A DNA stretch of 64,000 bases from Pseudomonas sp. stari2 (GCF_040760005.1 NZ_CP099760.1:2227501-2291500); one strand, 5' to 3'; counted from the first letter of the stretch, positions 37,369 to 47,211 are shown. Notes: a model not told the origin generated them from the sequence alone. Translations and numbers: made by a program.

Positions 37369-37707
37369 ATGATGAAAGGTGGCATGGCCGGCCTGATGAA
37401 GCAGGCGCAGCAGATGCAGGAAAAAATGGCCAAGATGCAGGAAGAACTGGCCAACGCAGAAGTCACCGGCAAGGCCGGCGGCGATCTGGTCACCGTGGTG
37501 ATGACCGGCCGTCATGACGTGAAAAAAGTCAGCATCGACCCAAGCGTTCTGCCGGGCCTGGACGAAGACGACCGCGAAGTGGTCGAAGATCTGGTGGCCG
37601 CTGCCGTCAACGCCGCCGTGCGTCAGATCGAAGCCAACAGCCAGGCAAAAATGGGCAGCATGACCGCTGGCATGAACCTGCCGGCCGGTATGAAACTGCC
37701 GTTCTGA
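37369..37707 (+). CDS. ybaB: YbaB/EbfC family nucleoid-associated protein
   Basis: This 112-residue DNA-binding protein begins [20 protein letters not shown] and has [20 protein letters not shown] residues (seen as [11 protein letters not shown]). It lies 67 bases after dnaX and upstream of recR, the standard dnaX-ybaB-recR order, here with one gene inserted. The start is the first of two ATG codons; the second would give 111 residues. TGAGGTG precedes it. Confidence 0.94.
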   Translation: MMKGGMAGLMKQAQQMQEKMAKMQEELANAEVTGKAGGDLVTVVMTGRHDVKKVSIDPSVLPGLDEDDREVVEDLVAAAVNAAVRQIEANSQAKMGSMTAGMNLPAGMKLPF

Positions 37708-37733
37708 TTCGCCTTCGGGTGGCAGATGAGCTA

Positions 37734-37767
37734 CAAAAAATGCCAGGCATCGCGCCTGGCATTTTTG
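37734..37767. terminator. Terminator after ybaB
   Basis: ATGCCAGGC/GCCTGGCAT with an ATCGC loop is flanked by six A on the left and five T on the right. It separates ybaB from the oxidoreductase, so the inserted gene and recR have their own start. Confidence 0.9.
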
Positions 37768-37855
37768 TTTCCGGCTGACGAAACATCGAACGCGCCATTG
37801 CTGCAACGGTCTGCTCCCTATACCTACGGATTCACTGCTCACAGGAGACGCTGAC

Positions 37856-38890
37856 ATGTCCGACCCTCTGACCCTCAATCAACGCTTCGTGCTGGCCTCG
37901 CGGCCGGTGGGCGCGCCGACGCCCGAGAATTTCCGTCTGGAGCGCGAGGCGTTGCCGGATCTTGAAGATGGCCAGATACTGCTCAAGACCCTGTACCTGT
38001 CGCTCGATCCCTACATGCGCGGACGCATGAGTGACGCACCGTCCTACGCAGCACCGGTACAAATCGGTGAGGTGATGACCGGTGGGGCTGTCAGTCGGGT
38101 CGAGCAATCGCGTCATCCGAAATTCCAGGTCGGCGATCTGGTGGTCGGCGCCACGGGCTGGCAAAGCCACAGCCTAAGCGACGGTCGCAACATCATCCCG
38201 ATCCCTTCGGGGCTGCCGAGTCCGTCGATGGCCCTCGGTGTGCTGGGCATGCCGGGTATGACCGCTTACATGGGGCTGATGGATATTGGCCAGCCGAAAG
38301 CAGGGGAGACCCTGGTAGTCGCTGCTGCGTCGGGCGCGGTCGGCTCGGTGGTGGGTCAGGTCGCCAAGATCAAAGGCCTGCGCGCCGTCGGCGTGGCCGG
38401 TGGTGCCGAGAAGTGCAAGTACGTGGTCGAAGAGTTGGGTTTCGACGCCTGTATCGATCACAAGGCGCCGGACTTCGCCGAACAACTGGCCAAGGCATGC
38501 CCGAAAGGCATCGACATCTATTACGAAAACGTCGGCGGCCATGTCTTCGATGCGGTCGTGCCGCTGCTCAATCCCAAGGCGCGGATCCCGTTGTGCGGCC
38601 TGATCGCCGGCTACAACGCCACCGAAGTGCCGAAAGGCCCGGATCGCTTGCCTGCCTTGCAACGCACCCTGCTGACCAAGCGTGTACGCATTCAGGGCTT
38701 CATCGTGTTCGACGACTACGGCGACCGTCAGCCGGAATTCATCAGCGCCATGGTGCCGTGGGTGCGCGAGGGCAAGGTGAAATTCCGCGAAGACGTGGTC
38801 GATGGCCTGGAGCAGGCGCCGCAGGCGTTTATCGGTCTGCTGGAGGGGCGCAACTTCGGCAAACTGGTGGTGCGGGTCGCCCAGGACTGA
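37856..38890 (+). CDS. NADP-dependent oxidoreductase, CurA-like MDR
   Basis: This 344-residue zinc-independent medium-chain dehydrogenase/reductase begins with the leukotriene B4 dehydrogenase/curcumin reductase type N-terminus (LSLDPYMRGRMSD). NADP binding is marked by AAASGAVGSVVGQ and GVAGGAEKC. It likely reduces alpha,beta-unsaturated ketones or aldehydes; the substrate is not known. It sits between ybaB and recR, which in many relatives are adjacent, and has a GGAGAC ribosome site. Confidence 0.9.
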   Translation: MSDPLTLNQRFVLASRPVGAPTPENFRLEREALPDLEDGQILLKTLYLSLDPYMRGRMSDAPSYAAPVQIGEVMTGGAVSRVEQSRHPKFQVGDLVVGATGWQSHSLSDGRNIIPIPSGLPSPSMALGVLGMPGMTAYMGLMDIGQPKAGETLVVAAASGAVGSVVGQVAKIKGLRAVGVAGGAEKCKYVVEELGFDACIDHKAPDFAEQLAKACPKGIDIYYENVGGHVFDAVVPLLNPKARIPLCGLIAGYNATEVPKGPDRLPALQRTLLTKRVRIQGFIVFDDYGDRQPEFISAMVPWVREGKVKFREDVVDGLEQAPQAFIGLLEGRNFGKLVVRVAQD

Positions 38891-38956
38891 GGATTTGACG
38901 CTGGCCGGAGGCGCGGGTATAAACCGCGTCTCGTTGTTTTGTCGGACTTTTTCCCC

Positions 38957-39559
38957 ATGAGCTTCAGCCCTTTGATTCGCCAACTGATCGACGCCCTGCG
39001 AATTCTGCCGGGCGTGGGTCAGAAAACTGCCCAGCGTATGGCGTTGCAGTTGCTCGAACGTGACCGCAGCGGCGGCACGCGCCTGGCCCAGGCCTTGAGC
39101 CAGGCCATGGAAGGGGTCGGACACTGTCGCCAGTGCCGCACGCTGACCGAAGACGATTTGTGCCCGCAATGCGCCGACACCCGCCGCGACGACACGTTGC
39201 TGTGCGTGGTGGAAGGTCCGATGGACGTGTACGCGGTCGAGCAGACCGGGTTCCGCGGCCGCTTTTTTGTGCTCAAGGGGCACCTGTCGCCGCTGGACGG
39301 GCTCGGCCCGGAGGCCATCGGCATTCCGCAACTGATGGCGCGGATTGAAGAGGCGGGCACTTTCACCGAAGTCATCCTCGCCACCAACCCGACCGTGGAA
39401 GGTGAAGCGACCGCGCATTACATCGCGCAATTGCTCAACAACAAAGGCCTGATCGCCTCGCGTATCGCTCACGGCGTACCGTTGGGTGGTGAACTGGAAC
39501 TGGTGGACGGCGGCACGCTGGCCCACTCGTTTGCCGGGCGCAAGCCGATTTCCCTCTGA
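38957..39559 (+). CDS. recR: Recombination protein RecR
   Basis: This 200-residue protein works with RecO and RecF to load RecA at gaps. It shows an N-terminal helix-hairpin-helix ([16 protein letters not shown]), a four-cysteine zinc finger ([16 protein letters not shown]), a TOPRIM domain ([22 protein letters not shown]) and a C-terminal Walker-B-like segment. Length equals the family norm (about 200). The start MSFSPLIRQ at 38957 fits; an in-frame ATG 18 bases earlier has no support. Confidence 0.95.
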   Translation: MSFSPLIRQLIDALRILPGVGQKTAQRMALQLLERDRSGGTRLAQALSQAMEGVGHCRQCRTLTEDDLCPQCADTRRDDTLLCVVEGPMDVYAVEQTGFRGRFFVLKGHLSPLDGLGPEAIGIPQLMARIEEAGTFTEVILATNPTVEGEATAHYIAQLLNNKGLIASRIAHGVPLGGELELVDGGTLAHSFAGRKPISL

Positions 39560-39630
39560 TCTACACAATCCGGTTGAAAACCAAGCAAGCGCTCGGTTAA
39601 GTTCGGCGAACCCTTCCATGGAGTTCGCCG

Positions 39631-40779
39631 ATGCCCGCCTTCCAGGAATACTTCGACCCCAGCCACCAAATAGTCCGCGACAGCGTCAGACGTTTCGTCG
39701 AGCGCGAGATCCTGCCGGACATCGACGCGTGGGAAGAAGCCGAAAGCTTCCCTCGTGAGCTATACCTCAAGGCCGGTGCGGCCGGCATCCTCGGTATCGG
39801 TTATCCCGAAGCGCTGGGTGGCAGTCACGAAGGTGATCTGTTCGCCAAGATCGCCGCCAGCGAAGAACTCATGCGTTGCGGCTCCGGCGGGCTGGTGGCC
39901 GGGCTTGGTTCGCTGGATATCGGTTTGCCGCCCATCGTCAAATGGGCCCGGCCCGAAGTGCGTGAACGCGTTGTGCCTCTGGTACTCAGCGGCGAGAAAA
40001 TCAGTGCGCTCGCGGTGACCGAGCCGGGCGGCGGTTCCGACGTCGCCAACCTGCAGACCCGCGCCGTACGTGATGGCGATCATTACCGGGTCAGCGGCAG
40101 TAAAACCTTCATCACCAGTGGCGTGCGCGCCGACTTCTACACCGTCGCGGTGCGTACCGGTGCGCCCGGTTTTGGCGGCATCAGCCTGCTGCTGATCGAG
40201 AAGGGCACGCCCGGTTTCTCCGTCGGCCGGCAGCTGAAGAAAATGGGCTGGTGGGCGTCGGACACGGCTGAATTGTTCTTCGACGATTGCCGGGTGCCTG
40301 TGGGAAACCTGATCGGCGCGGAGAACATGGGTTTTGCCTGCATCATGGGCAACTTCCAAAGCGAGCGTCTGGCCCTGGCATTGATGGCCAACATGACCGC
40401 GCAACTGGCGCTGGAAGAGGGCCTGAAGTGGGCGAAGGAGCGTGAGGCGTTCGGCAAACCCATCGGCAAGTTCCAGGTGATCAAACATCGCCTCGCCGAA
40501 ATGGCCACGGCGCTGGAAGTCTCCCGGGAGTTCACCTACCGGCAGGCGGCGAAGATGGCGGCGGGTCAGGGCGTGATCAAGGAAATCTCCATGGCCAAGA
40601 ACTTTGCCACGGACACCTCGGACCGCATTACCACCGAAGCGGTGCAGATTCTCGGCGGGCTGGGTTACATGCGCGAAAGCCTGGTGGAACGGCTGTATCG
40701 GGATAACCGCATCCTGTCGATTGGCGGCGGGACGCGGGAAGTGATGAACGAGATCATCAGCAAGCAGATGGGGCTTTGA
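39631..40779 (+). CDS. Acyl-CoA dehydrogenase, catalytic base at the IVD/LCAD position
   Basis: This 382-residue flavoenzyme should oxidise an acyl-CoA at the alpha,beta bond. It has ALAVTEPGGGSDVANL and KTFITSG (FAD/substrate region) and the C-terminal ILGGLGYMRE and RILSIGGGTREV. The usual catalytic glutamate of short- and medium-chain enzymes (YEGT) is replaced by glycine (GGGT). A glutamate at 245 (SERLALA) lies where isovaleryl- and long-chain-type enzymes have theirs. Substrate is therefore probably branched or long. No other beta-oxidation gene is adjacent. Confidence 0.9.
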   Translation: MPAFQEYFDPSHQIVRDSVRRFVEREILPDIDAWEEAESFPRELYLKAGAAGILGIGYPEALGGSHEGDLFAKIAASEELMRCGSGGLVAGLGSLDIGLPPIVKWARPEVRERVVPLVLSGEKISALAVTEPGGGSDVANLQTRAVRDGDHYRVSGSKTFITSGVRADFYTVAVRTGAPGFGGISLLLIEKGTPGFSVGRQLKKMGWWASDTAELFFDDCRVPVGNLIGAENMGFACIMGNFQSERLALALMANMTAQLALEEGLKWAKEREAFGKPIGKFQVIKHRLAEMATALEVSREFTYRQAAKMAAGQGVIKEISMAKNFATDTSDRITTEAVQILGGLGYMRESLVERLYRDNRILSIGGGTREVMNEIISKQMGL

Positions 40780-40780
40780 A

Positions 40781-40810
40781 TGATCGTTCCCACGCGAGCG
40801 GGAACGATCG
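40781..40810. repeat. GTTCCCACGC palindrome after acyl-CoA dehydrogenase
   Basis: TGATCGTTCCCACGC and GCGGGAACGATC are inverted, immediately after the dehydrogenase stop and before convergent apt. It is a member of the family at 18686 and 30630, with one truncated arm. Confidence 0.75.
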
Positions 40811-40825
40811 GCGTCGCGGTGTTGC

Positions 40826-41374
40826 TTACTTATCGGTCAACGCAAACTGCGTCAGGCAGAACGTCGGAATCCCCATGTCCTCAAGGCGCTGCGAACCACC
40901 CAGCTCCGGCAGATCAATGATCGCCGCCGCTTCGTGAACGCGGGCGCCCATGCGGCGGATCAGGTTGGCCGCCGCGATCAGCGTGCCGCCGGTGGCGATC
41001 AGGTCATCGAACATCACCACCGAATCGCCTTCGCACAGACTGTCGGCATGCACTTCGAGGAACGCTTCGCCATATTCGGTCGCGTAGCCTTCAGCCAGCA
41101 CGTCCGCCGGCAGTTTGCCTTGCTTGCGAAACAGCACCAGCGGCTTGTTCAGCTGATAGGCCAGCACCGAACCGATCAGGAAACCCCGCGCATCCATCGC
41201 GCCGATGTGGGTGAAGTCAGCTTCCACGTAACGGTGGGCGAAGCTGTCCATCACCAGGCGCAAAGCCTTGGGAGACTGGAACAGCGGGGTGATGTCGCGA
41301 AAGATCACGCCCGGTTTCGGGAAATCGATCACAGGGCGGATCAGGGATTTGATGTCGAAGGAGTCGAAGACCAT
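40826..41374 (-). CDS. apt: Adenine phosphoribosyltransferase
   Basis: This 182-residue enzyme salvages adenine to AMP using [35 protein letters not shown] and the PRPP loop [12 protein letters not shown] are all present. I chose the start at MVFDSFDI (41374), as in other Pseudomonas; the frame extends 27 bases further without family similarity. It is cytoplasmic and lies downstream of anr. Confidence 0.95.
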   Translation of the reverse strand: MVFDSFDIKSLIRPVIDFPKPGVIFRDITPLFQSPKALRLVMDSFAHRYVEADFTHIGAMDARGFLIGSVLAYQLNKPLVLFRKQGKLPADVLAEGYATEYGEAFLEVHADSLCEGDSVVMFDDLIATGGTLIAAANLIRRMGARVHEAAAIIDLPELGGSQRLEDMGIPTFCLTQFALTDK

Positions 41375-41452
41375 CGTCGAGGTGTCCTGGCAGGGCTGCA
41401 AACGGCGCAGTATACCCGCGGCTGAAACGATACGCTCGGCCGCGGGTCGAGA

Positions 41453-42187
41453 TCACACTTCGAGCGAGCCACCGGCCAGGGCGCAGAGCTGGATCGGGTC
41501 GAGGATATGGATTTCCTTGCCCTCGGCGGCGATCAGTTCGTTCTGCTGGAAGCGGGTGAAGACCCGGGACACGGTTTCCACCGCCAGCCCCAGATAATTG
41601 CCGATTTCATTGCGCGACATGCTCAGGCGGAACTGGTTGGCCGAGAACCCGCGAGCGCGGAAACGGGCCGACAGGTTGACCAGGAACGTGGCGATGCGCT
41701 CGTCGGCAGTCTTCTTCGACAGCAGCAGCATCATTTGCTGGTCGTCGCGGATTTCCCGGCTCATCACGCGCATTAACTGACGGCGCAGTTGCGGCAGTTG
41801 CAGGGCCAGTTCGTCGAGGCGTTCGAACGGAATCTCGCAGACCGAAGTGGTTTCCAGCGCCTGGGCGGAAACCGGGTGCTTCTCGGTGTCCATGCCGGAC
41901 AGCCCGACCAGTTCGCTTGGCAGGTGGAAGCCTGTGAGTTGTTCTTCGCCGGTATCGCTCAGGCTGAAGGTCTTCAGGGCGCCGGAGCGTACTGCATAAA
42001 CGGAATCGAAGGTGTCGCCCTGGCGGAACAGGAACTCACCCTTCTTCAACGGGCGGCCACGTTTAACGATTTCGTCCAGCGCATCCATGTCTTCCAGATT
42101 CAGCGAAAGTGGCAGGCAGAGAGGGGCCAGGCTGCAATCCTTGCAATTAGCCTGGTTGTGAGCGCGCAGTTTAACTGGCTCGGACAT
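41453..42187 (-). CDS. anr: Anr, FNR-type oxygen-sensing regulator
   Basis: This 244-residue regulator activates genes for low-oxygen life. N-terminal cysteines 15, 18 and 24 ([11 protein letters not shown]) plus C117 hold the oxygen-labile [4Fe-4S] cluster, as in FNR. A cAMP-binding-like fold is followed by the helix-turn-helix [21 protein letters not shown] with the E..SR recognition residues of FNR (VETVSR). It lies downstream of hemN, whose promoter carries a perfect Anr box; targets in this window include hemN and the cco genes. Confidence 0.95.
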   Translation of the reverse strand: MSEPVKLRAHNQANCKDCSLAPLCLPLSLNLEDMDALDEIVKRGRPLKKGEFLFRQGDTFDSVYAVRSGALKTFSLSDTGEEQLTGFHLPSELVGLSGMDTEKHPVSAQALETTSVCEIPFERLDELALQLPQLRRQLMRVMSREIRDDQQMMLLLSKKTADERIATFLVNLSARFRARGFSANQFRLSMSRNEIGNYLGLAVETVSRVFTRFQQNELIAAEGKEIHILDPIQLCALAGGSLEV

Positions 42188-42369
42188 TTCTTAAATCCTT
42201 GTGGGAAAACACACATAAGCCGTAAGGGTAACCCAGGGGAGGACATTCAGGCCAGCCTGCGGCGAGATTGCTCCCACGGGCAAAAAGCCGCATGGCAAAG
42301 CGCAGACTTGTTGATATGGGTTGACCCGCAAGGAAATGGCTTGATGGTGCGCACGCAATTGACGACGGT
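42188..42369 (-). other. hemN-anr gap
   Basis: A 182-base gap with no gene. I see no Anr box, hairpin terminator or clear promoter, so anr may be transcribed from an unrecognised start here or with hemN. Confidence 0.3.
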
Positions 42370-43752
42370 TCAGATCACCCGCGAAAAACGCTGGCGGTTC
42401 TGCTGTTCCAGATACGCGTCGAACACCATGCACACCGAACGCACCAGCAGGCGCCCCGCGGGCAGCACGTTGATTCCTTCGCGATCCAGTTCGATCAACC
42501 CATCCTTTGCCATGTCTTGTAACTGCGGCCAGAGCGTACCGAAGTAACCCTGGAAATCGATGTTGAACGTGCGCTCGATCTCGGGGAAATCCAGACTGAA
42601 ATTGCAGATCAGTTGCTGGATCACCGCGCGGCGCAAGCGATCATCGGCGTTGCACACCAAGCCACGACTGGTGGCCAGTTGCGCGCCAGCCAGGGTGTTC
42701 TGGTAGTGATTGAGGTCGCTGCTGTTCTGGCAGTACAGGTCGCCGATCTGGCTGATGGCCGACACACCCAACCCAATCAGGTCACAATGACCGTGGGTGG
42801 TGTAGCCCTGGAAGTTGCGTTGCAGGGTCGATTCTTCCTGAGCAATCGCCAATTCATCGTCGGGCAGGGCGAAGTGGTCCATGCCGATGTAGCGATAGCC
42901 GGCGGCGGTCAGTTGTTCGATGGTGCGTTGCAGCATTTCCAGTTTCTGCGTCGGGCTCGGCAGTTCGTTGCCGTTGATCCGTCGCTGTGGCATGAAGCGC
43001 TCCGGCAGGTGCGCATAGTTGAACACCGAGAGCCGATCCGGTTGCAGGCTGATGACTTCCTCGACGGTACGGGCGAAGTTGTCCGGGGTCTGCTTGGGCA
43101 GGCCGTAGATCAGGTCGATGTTGATCGAGCGAAATTGCAGGGTACGCGCCGCGTCGATCACCGCGCGGGTTTCTTCCAGGCTTTGCAGGCGATTGACCGC
43201 CCGTTGCACCGCCGGGTCGAGGTCTTGCAGGCCGATACTGACCCGGTTGAAGCCCAGTTCCCGCAGCAGGCCCATGGTCGACCAGTCGGCTTCACGTGGG
43301 TCGATCTCGATGCCGTAATCCCCGGAGTCATCGTCCAGCAGATTGAAATGTTTGCGCAGGTGCGCCATCAGTTGCCGCAATTCATCGTGGCTGAGAAAGG
43401 TCGGGGTGCCGCCGCCGAAATGCAGTTGCTCGACTTTCTGCGCCGGGTCGAGGTGGCAGGCGATCAACTGGATTTCCTGCTCGAGCCGTTGCAGATACGG
43501 CAGCGCGCGGCCGCGATCCTTGGTGATGACCTTGTTGCAGGCGCAGTAGTAGCAAATGTTCGCGCAAAACGGCACGTGCACATACAGCGACAATGGGCGC
43601 AGGGCCTTGCGGCTGTCGCGTAGGGCATGAAACAGGTCGAAGGTGCCGACCTGACTGTTGAATTGCACGGCCGTCGGGTACGAGGTGTAGCGTGGCCCCG
43701 CCAGGTCGTAGCGGCGGATCAAATCGGTGTCCCAACGAATGGCGTCGAGCAT
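42370..43752 (-). CDS. hemN: Oxygen-independent coproporphyrinogen III oxidase
   Basis: This 460-residue radical SAM enzyme decarboxylates coproporphyrinogen III without oxygen, a heme-synthesis step. The cluster motif reads CANICYYCAC (CxxxCxxC with the extra C), followed by FGGGTPTFLS. Length matches HemN (457). A perfect Anr box lies 64 bases before its start, so anaerobic induction is expected. It supplies heme for the cbb3 oxidases encoded upstream. Confidence 0.96.
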   Translation of the reverse strand: MLDAIRWDTDLIRRYDLAGPRYTSYPTAVQFNSQVGTFDLFHALRDSRKALRPLSLYVHVPFCANICYYCACNKVITKDRGRALPYLQRLEQEIQLIACHLDPAQKVEQLHFGGGTPTFLSHDELRQLMAHLRKHFNLLDDDSGDYGIEIDPREADWSTMGLLRELGFNRVSIGLQDLDPAVQRAVNRLQSLEETRAVIDAARTLQFRSINIDLIYGLPKQTPDNFARTVEEVISLQPDRLSVFNYAHLPERFMPQRRINGNELPSPTQKLEMLQRTIEQLTAAGYRYIGMDHFALPDDELAIAQEESTLQRNFQGYTTHGHCDLIGLGVSAISQIGDLYCQNSSDLNHYQNTLAGAQLATSRGLVCNADDRLRRAVIQQLICNFSLDFPEIERTFNIDFQGYFGTLWPQLQDMAKDGLIELDREGINVLPAGRLLVRSVCMVFDAYLEQQNRQRFSRVI

Positions 43753-43816
43753 GCGGGCATTCCCCCGGATAGGCTGGCAGTGTGAGCGAGTCTAGGGGAG
43801 GGCGTGGCGGGGCATC

Positions 43817-43830
43817 TTGATTTGCATCAA
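43817..43830 (-). promoter_or_regulatory. Anr box upstream of hemN
   Basis: TTGAT-TTGC-ATCAA is an exact match to the FNR/Anr consensus. It lies in the 85-base gap between the TauE/SafE gene and hemN, centred about 71 bases before the hemN start, a position fit for activation. Confidence 0.88.
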
Positions 43831-43837
43831 GCCTGGG

Positions 43838-44521
43838 TCAGTGGCCCATCAGCCAGTGCTGGTGCGGCCCCGGCAGGGTCCAGATACCGAACAGGATCAC
43901 CAGTAATCCCCCGGCCATGCGCACGCTGCGTTTGCGCAACAGTGCCGTGACCCGCTCGGCCGCGAGGCCGGTCGCCAGCAATACCGGCCATGTGCCGAGC
44001 CCGAAGGCGAGCATCAACAATGCGCTGTCGAACGCATTGCCCTGACTGGCCGACCACAGCAACGTGCTGTAAACCAGCCCGCAGGGCAACCAGCCCCACA
44101 ACGCGCCGAGCAACAGGGCCCGGGGCAGGCTCGACACCGGCAGCAAGCGGTTGGCCACCGGTTGAATGTAGCGCCACAGTCCGCGCCCGAGGCTTTCGAT
44201 GCGGGTCAGACCGCTCCACCAGCCCGCCAGGTACAAGCCCATGGCGATCAGTAGTAACCCGGCGAGCACGCGCATGAACAACGCCGCAGGGCTGTTGGCC
44301 ACGGCCCATCCGGCCAATCCGATCAGCAATCCGGCCGTGGCATAACTGAGGATTCGCCCCAGGTTGTAGGCCAGCAGCAATCGAAAGCGTCGGCTGCGTT
44401 GTTCCTTGGGAATCGCCAGGGTCAGCGCGCCCATCAGGCCGCCGCACATACCCAGGCAATGCCCGCCACCGAGCAGGCCGAGAATCAACGCAGACACCAA
44501 TAGCGGCGCCAGTTCAAGCAT
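43838..44521 (-). CDS. TauE/SafE-like membrane protein of the cco cluster
   Basis: This 227-residue protein has about six hydrophobic helices and the motif GGGHCLGMCGG near the N-terminus, a His/Cys pattern seen in sulfite-exporter-like and copper-handling membrane proteins. It overlaps ccoS by 8 bases, so it belongs to the ccoGHIS operon. A role in copper supply or oxidase assembly is plausible from position; the family label alone would suggest sulfite export. The start MLELAPLLVS fits the overlap better than the longer frame. Confidence 0.82.
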   Translation of the reverse strand: MLELAPLLVSALILGLLGGGHCLGMCGGLMGALTLAIPKEQRSRRFRLLLAYNLGRILSYATAGLLIGLAGWAVANSPAALFMRVLAGLLLIAMGLYLAGWWSGLTRIESLGRGLWRYIQPVANRLLPVSSLPRALLLGALWGWLPCGLVYSTLLWSASQGNAFDSALLMLAFGLGTWPVLLATGLAAERVTALLRKRSVRMAGGLLVILFGIWTLPGPHQHWLMGH

Positions 44522-44726
44522 GGGGCGGCGCCTTGTCGTCCGGTCTGGTCGGGTTGGCTTCGTCCACCGCGGCGGTGTGGTTCGGGTCCTGGTCATCGAA
44601 CAGGATGCTGTGGGCCGGGCCGTCGAGGTCGTCGTACTGGCCGCTGTCCACCGCCCAGAAGAAGATGTAGACGGCGATGGCCACGATCAGTAGCGCGGCC
44701 GGGATCATCACGTAGAGAGCTGGCAT
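44514..44726 (-). CDS. ccoS: CcoS, cbb3 oxidase assembly protein
   Basis: This 70-residue protein begins MPALYVMIPAALL, with one membrane helix, then AVDSGQYDDLDGPA, the CcoS family mark. CcoS is needed for heme b and copper to enter the CcoN subunit. It lies 22 bases after ccoI and overlaps the next gene by 8 bases. The start at 44726 was chosen from the family N-terminus. Confidence 0.93.
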   Translation of the reverse strand: MPALYVMIPAALLIVAIAVYIFFWAVDSGQYDDLDGPAHSILFDDQDPNHTAAVDEANPTRPDDKAPPHA

Positions 44727-44748
44727 CTGTACTCCATGCCCGCGCGGC

Positions 44749-47199
44749 TCAGGCCGGCAGCGGGCGGGTTTCTGACGTGGCGTTGACGGTCGGCGCACTC
44801 GGCAGGCGAGTCAGGCGCAGGGCGTTGAGCACCACGGTCAGCGAACTGATCGACATGCCGACGGCGGCCCACACCGGAGTGATCCAGCCGAGGGCGGCGA
44901 ACGGCAACATGAGGCCATTGTACAGCGCGGCCCACAACAGGTTCTCGATGATTACCCGGCGTGTGCGGCGGGCAAGCGAAAAGGCTTGCACCAACGCGTC
45001 GAGACGATTGGACAGCAGCACCGCGTCGGCACTGGTTTTCGCCAGATCAGTGGCCGAGCCCATGGCCACGCTGATGTCGGCAGCGGCCAGCACTGGCACG
45101 TCGTTGACCCCGTCACCGAGCATCAATACCTTGCGGCCGTTATTGTGCAGTTGTTGCAACACTTGCAGCTTGTCGTCCGGGCGCAGGCCGCCCCGGGCCT
45201 CGTCGATGCCCAGTTCGGCGGCGACACTGGCGACCATCGGCGAGCTGTCGCCCGACAGCAGCAGCGTGTGCCAGCCGCGCGCCTTGCACGCGGCGAGCAG
45301 GGCAGGGGCGTCGGCGCGCAGGCGATCATCAAGGACAAACCACGCCAGCGGCCCTTTGCTGTCGCCGAGCAACAACCATTGGCCCGGTTCGTCGGGCATA
45401 GAGGGCACAGGCGCACCGCTGAGGTCACAGACAAAATCCGCCTGGCCAATGCGCAATCGCTGTTCGCCGACCAAGCCTTCAAGCCCGACTCCCGGCGTGC
45501 TGTGAACCTCTTCGGCGGCCAGCGGCGCCCGGCCGAAAGCCCGGGCAATCGGGTGTTCGGAGCGGTTCTCCAGCGCGGCGGCCAGGCTCAGGCAATGATC
45601 GCTGTCGACAGCGCCGAGCGGGCGGATCGAACGCAGTACCAGACGTCCCTCGGTGAGGGTGCCGGTCTTGTCGAAAATCACGGTGTCGATCTGGTTCAGG
45701 CCTTCCAGCACATGGCCGCGCGTGAGCAACAGGCCAAGTTTGTGCAGGGTGCCGGTGGCGGCGGTGAGCGCGGTCGGTGTCGCCAGTGACAACGCGCACG
45801 GGCAAGTGGCGACCAACATGGCGAGGACGATCCAGAACGCCCGCGAAGAATCCAGTTCCCACCACAGCAGGCCGATGGCGGCTGCCGCGATCAACGACAG
45901 CAGCAGAAACCATTGCGCGGCACGGTCGGCGATTTCCGCCAGTCGTGGTTTCTCCGCCTGGGCGCGATCCAGCAGGCGAACGATGGCCGACAGCCGCGTG
46001 TCCTGACCCAGCGCCTGCACTTCGACGGTCAGCGCACCTTCCACGTTCAGCGTGCCGGCGGTGACCGCATCGCCCAGTGTGCGCGGCTGTGGCAGGTATT
46101 CGCCGGTCAGCAGCGATTCATCAATACTCGACTGGCCGTCGAGGATCTTGCCGTCCGCCGGCAGCACAGAACCCGGTTGCACCAGCACCCGGTCACCGAG
46201 GCGCAGTTCGCTTAGCAGGATGCGTTCGCTCTGGCCGGCGGCGTCGAGGCGCAGGCACGAGGCGGGCAACAGATTGACCAGTTGCGCGGTGGCGGCAGCG
46301 GTGCGTTCCCGGGCGCGGCGTTCCAGATAGCGCCCGGCCAACAGGAACAGGGCGAACATGCCCACCGCATCGAAATACAGCTCGCCGACTCCGGTGATCG
46401 ACGTCCAGATCCCGGCGACATAAGCCGCTCCGATCGCCAGCGATGCCGAAACGTCCATGGTCAGGTGGCGAGTGCGCAAGTCGCGCATGGCGCCTTTGAA
46501 AAACGGTGCGCAGCTGTAGAACACGATCGGCGTGGTGAGGAACAGCGCGACCCAGCGCAGGATGGTGTGCAACTCCGGGCTGAGATCGATGTTGAATTCC
46601 GGCCAGGTGGCCATGGTCGCCATCATCGCCTGAAACCACAGCAGTCCGGCGACGCCGAGTTGGCGCAAGGCGAGGCGGTTTTCGCTGGCCAGTTGTTCGC
46701 TGGCACGGTCGGCCTGATACGGGTGCGCCGCGTAGCCTATGTGGCGCAGTTCGCCGAGGATCTGGCTCAGCGGCAACTGAGCGTCAGCCCAGCGCACATG
46801 CAGGCGATGATTGGACAGGTTCAGCCGCGCCTCGGCCACGGCGGGCAGGGTGCGCAAGTGTTTCTCGATCAGCCAGCCGCACGCGGCGCAACTGATGCCC
46901 TCCATCAACAACGTGGTCTCAGCCAGTTCACCTTCGTGACGGACGAAGGGTTGCTGCACGTCGGCGCGGTCATACAGCGCCAGTTCGTCCACCAGTTGCA
47001 CCGGCAGTGCTTCAGGGTTGGCCGAGGCTTCGCTGCGGTGCTGGTAATAACTGTCCAGCCCGCCGGCGACGATGGCTTCGGCCACGGCTTGGCAACCCGG
47101 GCAGCAGAACTCGCGGGACTCCCCGAGCACGACAGCGGTGAAGCGGCTGCCCGCCGGAACGGGCAGGGCGCAGTGGTAGCAGGGGAGTGGGGTGGTCAT
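44749..47199 (-). CDS. ccoI: CcoI, copper-transporting P-type ATPase
   Basis: This 816-residue P1B ATPase pumps copper for cbb3 oxidase assembly. The N-terminus has a cysteine-rich region (CYHCALP, CCPGC) and a metal-binding CAAC. The membrane part has the CPC motif in TCPCALS, and the catalytic core has DKTGTLTEG (phosphorylated aspartate) and GDGVNDVPVL. It is a member of the CtpA/FixI branch, distinct from detoxifying CopA. It lies between ccoH and ccoS. Confidence 0.95.
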   Translation of the reverse strand: MTTPLPCYHCALPVPAGSRFTAVVLGESREFCCPGCQAVAEAIVAGGLDSYYQHRSEASANPEALPVQLVDELALYDRADVQQPFVRHEGELAETTLLMEGISCAACGWLIEKHLRTLPAVAEARLNLSNHRLHVRWADAQLPLSQILGELRHIGYAAHPYQADRASEQLASENRLALRQLGVAGLLWFQAMMATMATWPEFNIDLSPELHTILRWVALFLTTPIVFYSCAPFFKGAMRDLRTRHLTMDVSASLAIGAAYVAGIWTSITGVGELYFDAVGMFALFLLAGRYLERRARERTAAATAQLVNLLPASCLRLDAAGQSERILLSELRLGDRVLVQPGSVLPADGKILDGQSSIDESLLTGEYLPQPRTLGDAVTAGTLNVEGALTVEVQALGQDTRLSAIVRLLDRAQAEKPRLAEIADRAAQWFLLLSLIAAAAIGLLWWELDSSRAFWIVLAMLVATCPCALSLATPTALTAATGTLHKLGLLLTRGHVLEGLNQIDTVIFDKTGTLTEGRLVLRSIRPLGAVDSDHCLSLAAALENRSEHPIARAFGRAPLAAEEVHSTPGVGLEGLVGEQRLRIGQADFVCDLSGAPVPSMPDEPGQWLLLGDSKGPLAWFVLDDRLRADAPALLAACKARGWHTLLLSGDSSPMVASVAAELGIDEARGGLRPDDKLQVLQQLHNNGRKVLMLGDGVNDVPVLAAADISVAMGSATDLAKTSADAVLLSNRLDALVQAFSLARRTRRVIIENLLWAALYNGLMLPFAALGWITPVWAAVGMSISSLTVVLNALRLTRLPSAPTVNATSETRPLPA

Positions 47200-47211
47200 C
47201 AGGAGAGTTGC

